From positions 323,659,283 to 323,723,282 of the forward strand of contig OZ010791.1 of the NCBI GenBank assembly GCA_963932465.1: DNA of 64,000 nucleotides. The letters are read 5' to 3'. The stretch is from Maratus speciosus. Its lineage: Eukaryota; Arthropoda; Arachnida; Araneae; Salticidae. Position numbers and translations under genes: made by a program. Each line of letters opens with the position of its first letter. Position 1 is the first letter of the stretch. The notes below the pieces were generated by a model. The model ran no database searches. It was given only the letters and a program-made list of their open reading frames with translations, and was not told the DNA's origin. Positions 23,245 through 35,519 of the stretch are shown one piece after another.

Positions 23245-23830
23245 GACCGGGAGCCGGCAGCACAGACGCTTGGGTCGTATGGATATCATTATTTCTCCAG
23301 GAGAACTACCAGTATCTTTTTATAGAAAAAGAAATCTATGTTAAACGCGCAAATTTTCGCCTTCTTTTAAGAAGGGATTTTCTAGAAGATAATACTGGTA
23401 CCAAAAAAATTTCTGGTCTGCAAAATTCAAGAAGGCGTACGAACGATGAGCCAACTACCTCATAGAGTTAGGCGCTGAAATTCCAGAATTAGCTAAAACT
23501 CGATACCCATATTAAAACGCAATCGGTCTGCAAAGGCATATCTTGCTGGAAAACACCTAAAAACCCGATTTTACCGGTGGACTCGTAGGTTTACCATTGT
23601 GTTTTCCTGCACCCAGTCCGCCATGTTATCATACCTTTGGATGCAGGAAAACACAATGGTAAACCTACGAGTCGACCCCTAAAATCGGGTTTTTAGGTGT
23701 TTTCCACCAAGAAATGTCTTGGCAGACAGATTGCGTTTTAATATGGGAATCGAGTTTTAGCTAATTTTGGAATTTCAGCCTCCAACTCGATGAGGTGGTT
23801 GTCTTGGGCTACCGGCTCCAGGTCTATTTG
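23245..23830. mobile_element. Compound foldback element
   Basis: The main inverted repeat is 23455-23611 against 23642-23800 with a 30-nt loop; the arms share CATTGTGTTTTCCTGCA and AAACACCTAAAAACCCGATT. An outer 13-bp pair (GGGAGCCGGCAG near 23250; CTACCGGCTCC near 23808) suggests the left arm was lengthened by an insertion. A smaller palindrome in that insertion pairs CTACCAGTATCTTTT with AGAAGATAATACTGGTA. The 64-residue frame at 23150-23344 partly overlaps and is not supported. Confidence 0.7.
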
Positions 23831-24297
23831 TTTCCGGACTTTACATCTTTTCCGTGTGACTCCTTTTTATCACATTTACATGGCTACTACAAGTGACTAT
23901 TTTTTTAATTCTACCTCACACCACTTTCTCAAAACAAAAATTTTTGACATATTGTTCTAGAACATTTGCAAGAGAAATAAATATACTACAATATGTGTTT
24001 CCTTAAAATAGTGGTGCGAATAGAATAGAAAAATAGTCGCCAATGGCAGTCCTTCATTTGCAACATCCAAGTGGTCATTTAACACTAGAAATTGTGTAGC
24101 ATGTTCGAACTCGCCGATGTCACTCATGCATATAAAGTTTTAGTAAGTACCACATATGTAAAACGTAAAAATAACTGCTGTCTGTAACAGTTAGTTGCTT
24201 CACTGAAGAAAAAGCCATAAATCATTGCTTTATATATCACACAAAAACATTCAAATTTAATGTATCCGTGTAATAAAGTTAAATCATACAGAACAGT

Positions 24298-24748
24298 TAC
24301 AATGTGTCTCAAAAATGACTGATGTATTTTAAAATTCAATAACTTACAAACGGTGACAGATATTAAGAAAATTATTGCATGAGTGTTATTTAAGATCTCA
24401 GGAGTTTTTATGCAGCGATTCTTAGTTTTAGTTACAAATAGCATCGATATATGGCGCTGCAACCAATAACCACTAAATCCAAGCTCGATTTTTCGGCCTC
24501 TCTCTTCCATGCAAAAAAGGAGATTAAAATGTATTGAATGGATCCCGGAGTACCAAAAATCGGATCTAGACTGCGCGCCAATTGCCCTCAGCGACATCTA
24601 TTGTTTGGAATTCGAACGAAAATCAAGAATCACAGTACAAAAACTCCTGACATGATACGTAACCCTCCTGCAAGAAGTTTTTAATATCTGTCACCGTTTC
24701 GAAGTTATTAAATTTTAAAATCCATGAGTCATTTTGGGACACTCGGTA
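24298..24748. mobile_element. Foldback element with TACCGAGTGTCCC-type ends
   Basis: The right end is GGGACACTCGGTA; the left end, TACAATGTGTCTCAAAAATG, is its diverged inverse. Arms of about 110-130 bp pair across a ~210-bp centre. Shared landmarks are AATATCTGTCACCGTTT and AAAACTCCTGA. The centre contains CAGCGACATCTATTG, a word also seen near 14230. The ends resemble Tc1/mariner termini. The 157-residue minus-strand frame at 24124-24597 runs across an arm and is judged a chance frame. Confidence 0.65.
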
Positions 24749-26086
24749 CAAACAAATATTTGAAATTTTCTCGTACATTTTGTTGACTTTATTATTTTCT
24801 TTCGCTATTTTCATTCAAGTAATCAGAGCGATAATTCTAATTCAGCCTCTTTTTTAAATTAAATTTACCACAATTGTTTTTTTTTTTCAAATAATGGAAT
24901 ATGCATTAAATGACGGTTAAACCCTAGCATGCCAGAAAGTTACATTTTTGAATTACTACGCATTTAAAAGGCGTTATCAGTTTTAAGGTAATGAAATTTT
25001 AGGATTTCCCACGTTTATTTTATGTGTCGTATTTTCTTTAAACTTATTGGATCTTTAGATTTATTGGACAAACTCTTCGGAATTATTTATTTAGGAGTCA
25101 ATTAATATAGCTCATTATTAATTCTATTATCAAGAAATTCGGATTTTATTAAAAAAAAAACTAAAAACAGTTAAAAATTATGAAAAAATGAAATTTTACA
25201 ACAACAATTTCAACAAACTAATTTTAACAAAATTTAACTAATTTTAACAAACATTATTTCCATTTTTCTCATCTTCCGCCTCATTAGTGGAATAATCGAT
25301 TTCTCACTATTACAGAAATTGTAATAAAAATTATAATACTTCGAAAATTAATCAAAATTTTAAAATTTCAAGAGTTATAATTACATTTCTGTTTCTCATA
25401 AACAGTTTGTGTTTTTAATCAACTCGCAAACCATCATCATCTTCTCGCAGATGTAGCTGCAAAATGCAAATAGATAGTCAAATTTCAAAGTGAGGCATTC
25501 ATACTTTAAATATTCACACTTTTCGGAGATTTTCAAAATTCCCTGTTAATAAAGAGACTGTCTTTTTTTAAGCGTGTATTGAAAACTTTGCATCATGTCG
25601 CATACTAAAATTTCAGGTAAATTTCTTGAGAAACACTACCTATTACATTCTTCCCCAGTGTTGGAATTTCTGAACAATTTTTGCAGATCTACGCCAATCA
25701 TGACCACTAGAGCTTAAAATCACACCCAGTTGAAAACTCTAAGTATACATGAAATTTTATGCGCTATGTTTATTGCGGCAACTGTGCATTTTCATAGTGT
25801 ATTATCATTTTGATTTATACTTACGTAGCTACAGAATGCCTTTATGTAAGAAATTCCATTTGATACAGCAAGTTTTTCATCTCTCATGGCCTTTATTGGA
25901 AATTTATATATTTAAAATCGACATATTACTGTACTACTATTTAGTTAAAAAAAAATTCACTCGTGACTAGTTAATTTAAAAATTGTTGATCCAAATTTAA
26001 TATGTATAATGTTTGTATCATGTCTTGATACTCAATTTAAAAATTTTATTTGAATTTGACGATGAATTGTAATGCTCTGTAATGCT
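24749..26086. other. AT-rich DNA, no gene seen
   Basis: No gene supported. TTAAACCCTAGCATGCC at about 24918 looks like one end of a TTAA element but has no partner. The frame at 25749-25970 is a hydrophobic chance frame. Confidence 0.5.
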
Positions 26087-26113
26087 TATATATATATATA
26101 TATATATATATAT
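26087..26113. repeat. (TA)n microsatellite
   Basis: An uninterrupted TA dinucleotide repeat of 13 units. Confidence 0.95.
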
Positions 26114-26810
26114 CACTTTTTTATGGCCACGATAACTTCTATAATTCTGCACAAATCCCTCCCAAATTGATACATAAAATCAAGTTGCAGAAAATCTCGG
26201 TCAAGTTCATAAATGGGCAAAATCGGACAAAGGGTGTGGAAATAGGAAGGGTTTTTGTGAAAACAGACAAACCCCCATAACTTCTTAACCAAAAACTTAT
26301 GTATGACAGATTTTTGATATCATTAAAAATGGTCTCAAGGGGCGCAAAAATAGGGCTTTAAGAAGAAAAAATATTTATAACTTCGAAATTCGCAAGATAT
26401 TAAATCATCTTAAATTTATTATTAATCTTTTTAATATTATCTACAACTTTTATATTGACAAGTTTCTGATAGTGTCAAGTGTTACAGCAAAAAAAAAAAA
26501 AAATAATAATAAAAAAAAAAAAAATAAAGATAGTGGTGGTTGGGAAGGGAGTGTTGAAGGAAACAAAATCTTATTTACAGGATTCTGAAAAACTCTTACA
26601 GAAAAATTAAACTAAAAACTCTTGAATAGCGACCAGATAAAATAATTAAAACTGGGTTTATCTCGAATCTTGATTTAGTTTTGGTTGGTGAAATTAGTAC
26701 TCAAATTTGAAACCTACCTGTGCTTGTAGGCCGAGCCGGCTAGGATTTTTTTTATTACAATGTAAACTAGTCAGATGGGGCAATCCCAAAACTTTCTTCT
26801 ATCTCATACA
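26114..26810. other. AT-rich DNA, no gene seen
   Basis: Contains an impure A-rich stretch at about 26490-26527. No coding region or bounded element recognised. It may be leader sequence of the repeat that ends at 27.85 kb. Confidence 0.45.
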
Positions 26811-26819
26811 TGTTAATAC

Positions 26820-27700
26820 TTCCTGAAAAATGCAGCATATCAGCACCACCTGTTAGATGATTTACACCAAAATCTAATTATCAACAAATTTGACAACTTC
26901 TAACTGATTCTGAAGTTTGATGAAAATCCGTACATTAGTTTTTTAGATAGAGCAATTGCGGAAATTGTAAAAAATTCTGCACAGCAGCGCCACCTGTTGG
27001 GCGATTTACGCCAAAAACTAATTAGGACCATTTTATAATAGGAAGTAACTGAATCTGAATCTTGATGAAAATTCGTGTATTATTTATTAAGATATAGCTA
27101 TTGGGGAAATCGTGAAAAATGCAGCACAGCAGCGCCACCTGTTGGGCGATTTACGCCAAAAACTAATTAGGACCAATTTATAATAGGAAGTAACTGAATC
27201 TGAATCTTGATGAAAATTCGTGTATTATTTATTAAGATATAGCTATTGGGGAAATCGTGAAAAATGCAGCACAGCAGCGCCACCTGTTGAGCGATTTACA
27301 AAAAAAAATAAACAGCTCTAATTCATATCAGGTAGTAACTAAATCTGAAGTTTGGTGAAAATTTGTGCATTTTTTCTTGAGTTTGAGATATTGCGATAAT
27401 CATGAATAATGCAGCATAGCAGCGCCATCTGTTGGGTGATTTTCATCAAATTTTTATCAGCACCTAACTATATGCTGGACTAACTGAATCTGAAGATTTA
27501 TGAAAATCCGTGCAGTAGTTCCTGAGATATAGCTATCGTAGAAATCGTAAATAATGCCACCTAGCAAAGTCACCTGTTGGGCGATTTTCACCAAAAACTA
27601 ATCAGGGCCAGTTTATATCAAGGTCTAACTGAATCGAAAGTTTTGTGAAATTTCGTGCATTAGTTCTTGAGAAAGAGCCCCCTCAAAATTTCAGACTCAC
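26820..27700. repeat. 145-bp tandem array, six units
   Basis: The word GCGCCACCTGTTGGGCGATT ends its core at 26856 (diverged), 27000, 27145, 27290, 27435 and 27580, a constant spacing of 144-145 bp. Units are diverged in sequence yet uniform in length; units 2 and 3 are nearly identical. Each unit reads on to GAATCTGAA, GATGAAAATTCGTG and an AGATATAGC block. The 3' flank has (GTGACAGA)-like short repeats and ACCGGAAGTCGAAA. No open frame runs through. The period is close to a nucleosome core length. Confidence 0.9.
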
Positions 27701-27968
27701 AGAGCGACAGAGTGACAGAGTGACAGCGTGACGGCAGACTCACAGCCAGACATTTTCTAAAAACCATCAAATCATGTTCAGGACATTCTAAAACGTATAA
27801 ATCCGTTTAAAACCGGAAGTCGAAAATTTTCACGAATACCATACTTTCTTCTTGTAAAGATAGAAGAACGGAAAAATTACAAAAAGGAATGAAATCTTTC
27901 TTCTTATATGTTCAATGCAATGGATTTCATATGATTAATGCATTTTTGTACTCTTTTGAACGATCTGT

Positions 27969-29260
27969 CAGTGTTGCCATATAGTCCAACGTCAATTTCC
28001 CCAAAATTTCTGACATTTTCCTCAAATCAGTGTTTTTTTTTTCCGCAAAAGTCCCCAACTCAGTTTTTACTCAGTTTTTAAATTTTCAGTTTACCACTAT
28101 AAAATAATATTTAAGTAATTTAACCTAATTTTTTTTCCCCAAATGAAGCCTTTTTCTGAAAAAAATCCCCATTTACAAAAAATAAACTTTTAAAGTAGGC
28201 AGAATGCATATTCTGAAGCTACATGAGAATGAGAGAGAGATTTTGCAGTGACAAGTTATTTTACGTTTGTTTTTAAAAGTATTGTCTAACAGTGTTAGAC
28301 TATTGTTACATTAGCTCCACAGCTTTAGACAATCTCTTATCAGTTGGGATTTGAATGAATTCGAGATGGTACGCTGTTTAATTTTTTTTGTCATCCCTAT
28401 AATGAAGTACATAATCATAACGCAAAGTATTTTCGCTGGATCAATCGATGTGCTTTTGTGTATCATAAGAGAAAAATATTTGCTTTCCACATACTTAAAT
28501 TAATTTTTGAAGTGAAAACTTCTTTAGGCGCGTTGAGCTTTTTTTGAGATGGAGAAAAACCACTGATTTGGAGACACTGTTACGTAACCGACATGGTTTC
28601 ATTTTGGCACATAGACACTAGCGCGCCAATCGGTGAATTACGGGAACTTTTCCCTCTTCAGCTCAATCCCCAAAAGAAGAACGAAGCTAAAACTCACTTT
28701 TCTCCCGGCGTTCACACAGGAACACACACAAAATTTACATTTTCGGTAGTAATGGTAAGTAATTTTGGTAGTAATAGTTTATAATAATGAATAAAAAAAC
28801 ACTACATTTAAAAGTATTTCTTGCACAATAAAACATTTCCTGACGATTAAAAAAACACACACGTAATTGTTGAAGTTTTCGCTTCTATTGGCACTCCCAG
28901 AGTGCCACTGTTTTAAATACGGCGATGGAATTTTTCGTTAAAGTCCTGCAGAGTCTCATGCATCTGTAATATGTGTAAACTATAATGTAGTATACAACGA
29001 ATACGACGATATCCAAGAGAATAATGATTGATATTTCCGATTTCTGGGTTGTATTTTAGTTTTTCAAATCAAAACAGAGTTCGGGACAGATCCAGTTTTC
29101 CTACAGGACTAAAAGAAATCTTTACGGAAAGTAGCAACAAAAAAAAAATCTTCAAGTTTCTCCCCAAAATTTTTGTAGTCTCCAAAAAGTTCCTCAAGAA
29201 ACTACTTGTCCCCAAAGAATTTCCCAAAATAGGGACAAAATCTCCAATCTAGCAACACTG
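27969..29260. mobile_element. hAT-like non-autonomous element
   Basis: The left end CAGTGTTGCCATAT and right end ATCTAGCAACACTG are inverted. The flanks CGATCTGT (27961-27968) and CGATGTGT (29261-29268) form an 8-bp target duplication with one mismatch. CAGTGTTGC ends with 8-bp duplications are characteristic of hAT transposons. The subterminal regions share CCCCAAAA words. The 1.29-kb interior has no transposase. The 63-residue frame at 28593-28784 and a nearby GTAAGT lie inside it and are not taken as a host exon. Confidence 0.7.
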
Positions 29261-29268
29261 CGATGTGT

Positions 29269-30163
29269 AGTAGCAATTTTAGAGTATTTATTTTGACAAA
29301 ATTTTCTGATGTGAGCTATAAACAGTTATTAAAATAACGTCCCTTAAAAGCAAACGCTTTCATGTTACAGTTACAGGTTGTACAAATCTGTACGAAACGT
29401 TTACTAAAATCGCTCATTAAAAACAATCTATTGCATTTTTTGAAATAAGCATATGTAATATAAATATTTAATTTATCTCCAAATTATATTAAATGAAATA
29501 AATAGATTTTTAATACATTATTCAGATTACATTAATAATTTTATCGCAATTTAATTAAATATTATACATAATAAAAATATTAAAGTTTTACGTCAGCAAA
29601 AGAATGGACATATTAATGTCATAATCAATTTTTTTTAAATAATTGTTTGCACCATTAATTTAATAGGCTAATGATCAGTGTGATCTATAAATAAATTTAA
29701 GGCTTTTTATGATTATATATTTTGCGACATCTTTTTAAAACTCATTAGCGTATGGTCTAATCAATATACCAAATTAATTTTATTTTAGCGTTATTACATC
29801 GTTGAGGTCATATGCAATGAAAGTACTGTAATTTTAAAACAATTTTGTTCTTAGTTTAAACATCATAGATTGTTTATTATGGCACATTTTTAAACAAATT
29901 CATAAGGCGAGCCTCTAAATAATGTAATTGAAGTTGATTGCGTTTTAAATATAAAGCAAAATTATAATTAATATTCATATTTTTTATCTGGTTTTATAAA
30001 ACCATCAGAGATTTGATATTTCAAAAATGAACATAAAAGTTTATGTAAAGGAATGTGTCAGTCTTTTATGTTAATCTGGATATTGAATTATAAGAAATAA
30101 AGGCGTAATGTGTCAACAGATGGCATAAAGAGCGATACAATTTACTACAACCACATCACTATT
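29269..30163. other. AT-rich DNA, no gene seen
   Basis: Very AT-rich. No open frames, arrays or terminal repeats recognised. Confidence 0.55.
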
Positions 30164-33100
30164 CCGTCAACCGGAGTTACTTGATCCATGTGGGGTTACT
30201 TTGGTCCATCCCATAAAAAAGGTTTTATTCTTTTTATTGAACAAACAATACAAGATAATTTGGAGTTTTTGCCCTTAAAAAATATTTTATACCCTACTAT
30301 AGGGTATTTGAATAATCTGGGGTTAATTAAAAAAAAAAATTGCGGTCACTTTGGATGGGTTTGTAAGCAACTGTTTTCGTGTTTAAATTTTAACTCTCCA
30401 AACTTTCTATAGTGAAACAATCTGGATAAGCGCTACAAATAAGGTAAGTGTCAAAATATTACATTTAGTAACCTGTAACCCATGTGTGATCATAGTTTTT
30501 CATTTAATTTTTATTTTGACAGGAAATATTTACGTTTTCATAAAGCTAACACGAAAGCTAGTATTTCGGGGCTACTTTGTGCCAGGCCCTTTTAGGTCCG
30601 AAAATAGCCCCAATTACTTAGAAATGCCTTCAAAGCAACCAAATCTGTTAGAACATATTTTAAGTTAATTTTTTTTTCAAATGTTACAGTAGCAAAATGT
30701 TACATTAATTGTTTTTGTTCCAGTTGCTGGGGATAACGTGACGAAAACTGATTATCGTTTCTTTAATATTAACAATTAGTTCATTGTGTTTAAATGGTTT
30801 CAATAAAAATGTATTCAGTTACATATGAAATGAATTCATTTTATATCGTGTTTAAATTTTAACTCTCCAAACTTTCTATAGTGAAACAATCTGGATAAGC
30901 GCTACAAATAAGGTAAGTGTCAAAATATTACATTTAGTAACCTGTAACCCATGTGTGATCATAGTTTTTCATTTAATTTTTATTTTGACAGGAAATATTT
31001 ACGTTTTCATAAAGCTAACACGAAAGCTAGTATTTCGGGGCTACTTTGTGCCAGGCCCTTTTAGGTCCGAAAATAGCCCCAATTACTTAGAAATGCCTTC
31101 AAAGCAACCAAATCTCTTAGAACATGTTTTAAGTTAATTTTTTTTTTCAAATGTTACAGTAGCAAAATGTTACATTAATTGTTTTTGTTCCAGTTGCTGG
31201 GGATAACGTGACGAAAACTGATTATCTTTTCTTTAATATTAACAATTAGTTCATTGTGTTTAAATGGTTTCAATAAAAATGTATTCAGTTACATATGAAA
31301 TGAATTCATTTTATATCGTGTTTAAATTTTAACTCTCCAAACTTTCTATAGTGAAACAATCTGGATAAGCGCTACAAATAAGGTAAGGGTCAAAATATTA
31401 CATTTAGTAACCTGTAACCCATGTGTGATCATAGTTTTTCATTTAATTTTTATTTTGACAGGAAATATTTACGTTTTCATAAAGCTAACACGAAAGCTAG
31501 TATTTCGGGGCTACTTTGTGCCAGGCCCTTTTAGGTCCGAAAATAGCCCCAATTACTTAGAAATGCCTTCAAAGCAACCAAATCTCTTAGAACATGTTTT
31601 AAGTTAATTTTTTTTTCAAATGTTACAGTAGCAAAATGTTACATTAATTGTTTTTGTTCCAGTTGCTGGGAATAACGTGACGAAAACTGATTATCGTTTC
31701 TTTAATATTAACAATTAGTTCATTGTGTTTAAATGGTTTCAATAAAAATGTATTCAGTTACATATGAAATGAATTCATTTTATATCGTGTTTAAATTTTA
31801 ACTCTCCAAACTTTCTATAGTGAAACAATCTGGATAAGCGCTACAAATAAGGTAAGTGTCAAAATATTACATTTAGTAACCTGTAACCCATGTGTGATCA
31901 TAGTTTTTCATTTAATTTTTATTTTGACAGGAAATATTTACGTTTTCATAAAGCTAACACGAAAGCTAGTATTTCGGGGCTACTTTGTGCCAGGCCCTTT
32001 TAGGTCCGAAAATAGCCCCAATTACTTAGAAATGCCTTCAAAGCAACCAAATCTCTTAGAACATGTTTTAAGTTAATTTTTTTTTTCAAATGTTACAGTA
32101 GCAAAATGTTACATTAATTGTTTTTGTTCCAGTTGCTGGGGATAACGTGACGAAAACTGATTATCGTTTCTTTAATATTAACAATTAGTTCATTGTGTTT
32201 AAATGGTTTCAATAAAAATGTATTCAGTTACATATGAAATGAATTCATTTTATATCGTGTTTAAATTTTAACTCTCCAAACTTTCTATAGTGAAACAATC
32301 TGGATAAGCGCTACAAATAAGGTAAGTGTCAAAATATTACATTTAGTAACCTGTAACCCATGTGTGATCATAGTTTTTCATTTAATTTTTATTTTGACAG
32401 GAAATATTTACGTTTTCATAAAGCTAACACGAAAGCTAGTATTTCGGGGCTACTTTGTGCCAGGCCCTTTTAGGTCCGAAAATAGCCCCAATTACTTAGA
32501 AATGCCTTCAAAGCAACCAAATCTCTTAGAACATGTTTTAAGTTAATTTTTTTTTTCAAATGTTACAGTAGCAAAATGTTACATTAATTGTTTTTGTTCC
32601 AGTTGCTGGGGATAACGTGACGAAAACTGATTATCGTTTCTTTAATATTAACAATTAGTTCATTGTGTTTAAATGGTTTCAATAAAAATGTATTCAGTTA
32701 CATATGAAATGAATTCATTTTATATCGTGTTTAAATTTTAACTCTCCAAACTTTCTATAGTGAAACAATCTGGATAAGCGCTACAAATAAGGTAAGTGTC
32801 AAAATATTACATTTAGTAACCTGTAACCCATGTGTGATCATAGTTTTTCATTTAATTTTTATTTTGACAGGAAATATTTACGTTTTCATAAAGCTAACAC
32901 GAAAGCTAGTATTTCGGGGCTACTTTGTGCCAGGCCCTTTTAGGTCCGAAATTAGCCCCAATTACTTAGAAATGCCTTCAAAGCAACCAAATCTCTTAGA
33001 ACATGTTTTAAGTTAATTTTTTTTTCAAATGTTACAGTAGCAAAATGTTACATTAATTGTTTTTGTTCCAGTTGCTGGGGATAACGTGACGAAAACTGAT

Positions 33101-33434
33101 TATCGTTTCTTTAATATTAACAATTAGTTCATTGTGTTTAAATGGTTTCAATAAAAATGTATTCAGTTACATATGAAATGAATTCATTTTATATTAAGCT
33201 AAGTGAATGGACCAAAGAAGCCCCCAGCAAGGCTACTTTGTTCCAAAATTTTAAAAATAGTTAAAAAATTAAAAAATATTCTTTCCTCTTTAAAACCATA
33301 CAGTTTGCTTCATTGTTTCATGTTAATTTTTTACAACTCCATTTCGACGTTGAAAAATCATATATAATATTTTTTAATAATGGAAATGTGAGTTGAACCA
33401 GGAAAAAATGGCCCAAAATAGCCCCGGTTGACGG
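30164..33434. mobile_element. 3.27-kb inverted-repeat element carrying a 470-bp array
   Basis: The left end CCGTCAACCGGAGTTAC has an inverse at the right (GCCCCGGTTGACGG, ending 33434). Both subterminal regions carry motifs of the form ACTTTGGTCC or GGACCAAAG, and similar words (GGGGCTACTTTGTGCC) occur in every internal unit. This links array and ends as one element. No transposase frame. The target site is not resolved: ATT lies left, CATT right. The end word recurs in the element at 48643, which otherwise looks different. Superfamily not assigned. Confidence 0.7.
30378..33194. repeat. Six near-identical 470-bp tandem units
   Basis: Units start at 30378, 30847, 31317, 31786, 32256 and 32726, with periods of 469-470 bp and the last ending at 33194. 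I see only scattered single-base differences and poly(T) length changes, so the array expanded recently or is homogenised. Each unit has the same 60-residue frame, which has no recognisable domain. Each also has a donor-like AAGGTAAGTG (GTAAGG in unit 3) and acceptor-like TTTTATTTTGACAG and TTTTTGTTCCAG. Transcription or splicing is not shown. Confidence 0.95.
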
Positions 33435-33548
33435 CATTGCTTTATAAAATATAAAGGCACTCACTTTCCTGTGAAAATATTTGAAGATTGTTGTTATTAA
33501 GTTTTTTAAAATTGAATATAAGCATTTCCGGCTGATAAATAGTTTTTA

Positions 33549-33761
33549 TTAGGTTGAGCAAAAAGTTCTGGGAAATTTTTAATCGAATAGTTACCAGAAT
33601 TTGTATCGTATATGCAAATCCGGAATCTGGCGTAAAGATAGCAGAAATTAGTGGACTATGATGATCACTACTTTGAAGAATGGTCCTTGTTGCTTTTGTT
33701 GTTAATTTGCGCATAACAACGCAACTTTCTCAAATTTCCCAGAACTTTTTGCTCAACTTAT
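33549..33761. mobile_element. mariner-derived miniature element
   Basis: The left end TTAGGTTGAGCAAAAAGTTC is inverted at the right end (AGAACTTTTTGCTCAACTTA), with ~30-bp terminal repeats and TA flanks. TTAGGTTG starts are well known in mariner transposons. At 213 bp it is far too short for a transposase. The partial frames at 33442-33714 and 33680-33862 cross it and are not genes. Confidence 0.8.
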
Positions 33762-33851
33762 TAACAGTCACAGAATATTTCATTAATAACATTATGTGCA
33801 ATGAATTAAAAAATTTTTTGGCAATTTCGAATCTCTATCCAATATTTATGG

Positions 33852-34366
33852 TTAACCCTTAAATGCCGGGTGTTGCTTTTCGGCAACATACCCAATTTAG
33901 GCTTCTAAAATACTATTAGAATAATATTAAAGCTATAATGCCTAATGTTGCCAATAAAATACATTCTGAAAATATTATTAAATCGATTTTCAACATGTAG
34001 ATGACAACACTTGTGCTGTTTAAGAATAAAGATAGATTTATTTTTCAATTGTTGCTGCTTGTTCTTTTTGTTTTGTGTGGAAGCTTGCGATATGCCCTAT
34101 TTTGTTTTGCAGTGAGCAAGTAAAATTTATTTCTTATTATAGTTCCTGAAATTCTTGTGTGTTTAATATTATAGAATTTTATCAAGGAAAATTTTTTTCA
34201 ATTAAAGACCAGTATTGCCGATTAGTAACAAACTGTTTTTTAGCCGTAAACCATACTTAAAACAAAATATGATTTTTTTAAGTATTTTTTCCATGATTTA
34301 TTTAAAAAATGAAAGCCGAAAAACATTATTACAATGATTTCTGAAAAATCAGGCATTTAGAGTTAA
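33852..34366. mobile_element. TTAA miniature element, uninterrupted copy
   Basis: A 515-bp element flanked by TTAA, starting TTAACCCTTAAATGCC and ending GGCATTTAGAGTTAA. Just inside the left end is a hairpin, GTTGCTTTTCGGCAAC. An inverted sister copy lies at 52414-53681, about 90% identical by eye once its nested insertion is removed. TTAA sites and CCC-starting ends fit the piggyBac superfamily. No transposase. Confidence 0.85.
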
Positions 34367-35224
34367 TTTATTTCCTGTCTTATTTAATCATTCAAAATTT
34401 TATATATTTCAATATCAATAAAAAGTATAATATTATCTATGAAATGGTATATTGATATTCGCTATCGACAAGGAGCTATATGAAACTATATGCATTGCAA
34501 TAGTCGTTGCTAATTTCGAGCTACGGTTCTAAAATATCCTTTTTTTTATATTTTAACAGCGGAATTACGGAATAAGAAACATGAAAAAGCTGGTTAATGT
34601 ATGGCAGAGTTTTGATTTAAAGAAATGAACAAATAAAAGTTGTCTGCTCTGGATCATAAAATACTCAATTTCCACGGCTCAGTTGTAAATCTCACATAAG
34701 GGTGGTATTGCAAACTTTTTTATCTCTCACTTTTTTCTTTAATTCTTTCAATACCCGGCGACATTCCTCTGTATTTTCCTGATTGTCTTGTGTGTTCTTC
34801 TTCAATGTTGAATATTTTCTGATAAACTAATACATTTTGAGAGGCTATTTTAATGAAAAAAATATTATGGCTGAGAAAGAGCAAGTGTTCGATAAAAAAG
34901 GGTTTCTTTACTGATTCTACCCTATTTATGGCTGAAAATTAAATTGAAATGAACCGTTGTTTTGGTCGTATTACCCGTGATCCGGCTTTCGCAGCTCCTG
35001 AAAAGGCTGGAAAATCATTAAAATGAAGAATAATTGTTAACGTGCAAACTGGTTCTTATAACAGTGTCCTCATTTTAGTCTTTGTCGTATTAAACAAATT
35101 CGACTGTATTTTGTTTTTATTTAACATCAGCTGTTTTTGTAAAGAGAAAATTTAATATGGTCGCTTATTAATAAATAGTCGATAAATAGATATTAAGATG
35201 GAGGTTGTGGCAATATAATAGAAA
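34367..35224. other. AT-rich DNA, no gene seen
   Basis: No open frame or repeat supported. Confidence 0.5.
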
Positions 35225-35519
35225 TGTAAAAATATCAACGTTAAGCACCAATATTTTTAAATTTTAAGCAGACCGGTTTCGGTAGCATATAACATACCGT
35301 TCTCAGTACTGAGCATGGAGCAAATTTGCACAAGTTAAAGATTTATTATCCTCTGTTTTCCTATTGGTCAATAAACCTTTAACTTGAATCCCCATCTCTC
35401 CTATATATGTGTGTAAATTTCAGTCATCCTTAATACTGAGGTCGGTATGCTATATGTCGCTGAAATCGGTATGCTTAAAATTTAAAATTATTGGTTCTTT
35501 TAACGTTGATATTTTTACA
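35225..35519. mobile_element. Inverted-repeat miniature element, TGTAAAAATATC ends
   Basis: TGTAAAAATATCAACGTTAA at the left is exactly inverted at 35500-35519. Imperfect pairing continues inward for about 80 bp per arm, including GCATATAACATACCG against CGGTATGC. The 295-bp element has no coding capacity and no clear target duplication; the family is unknown. Confidence 0.75.

Noticed and set aside
23150..23344. 64-residue basic frame (KKFVEKSRKRQ...)
   Set aside because: It overlaps the outer edge of a compound foldback and has no homologue that I recognise.
24124..24597. 157-residue minus-strand frame
   Set aside because: It crosses an arm and the centre of a foldback element, and no conserved motif is visible.
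24918..24940. TTAA element starting TTAAACCCTAGCATGCC
   Set aside because: No inverse partner was found downstream.
28593..28784. First exon of a host gene ending at GTAAGT
   Set aside because: It lies wholly inside a hAT-like element with its own ends and target duplication. Kept only as a speculative finding.
30486..33016. Six identical 60-residue open frames, as a gene family or repeat protein
   Set aside because: They are the same frame repeated by the 470-bp array, do not join into one frame, and show no domain. They are recorded only as part of the array.
30378..33194. CRISPR array
   Set aside because: Units are 470 bp without a repeat-spacer pattern, no Cas-like gene is present, and the sequence is eukaryotic.
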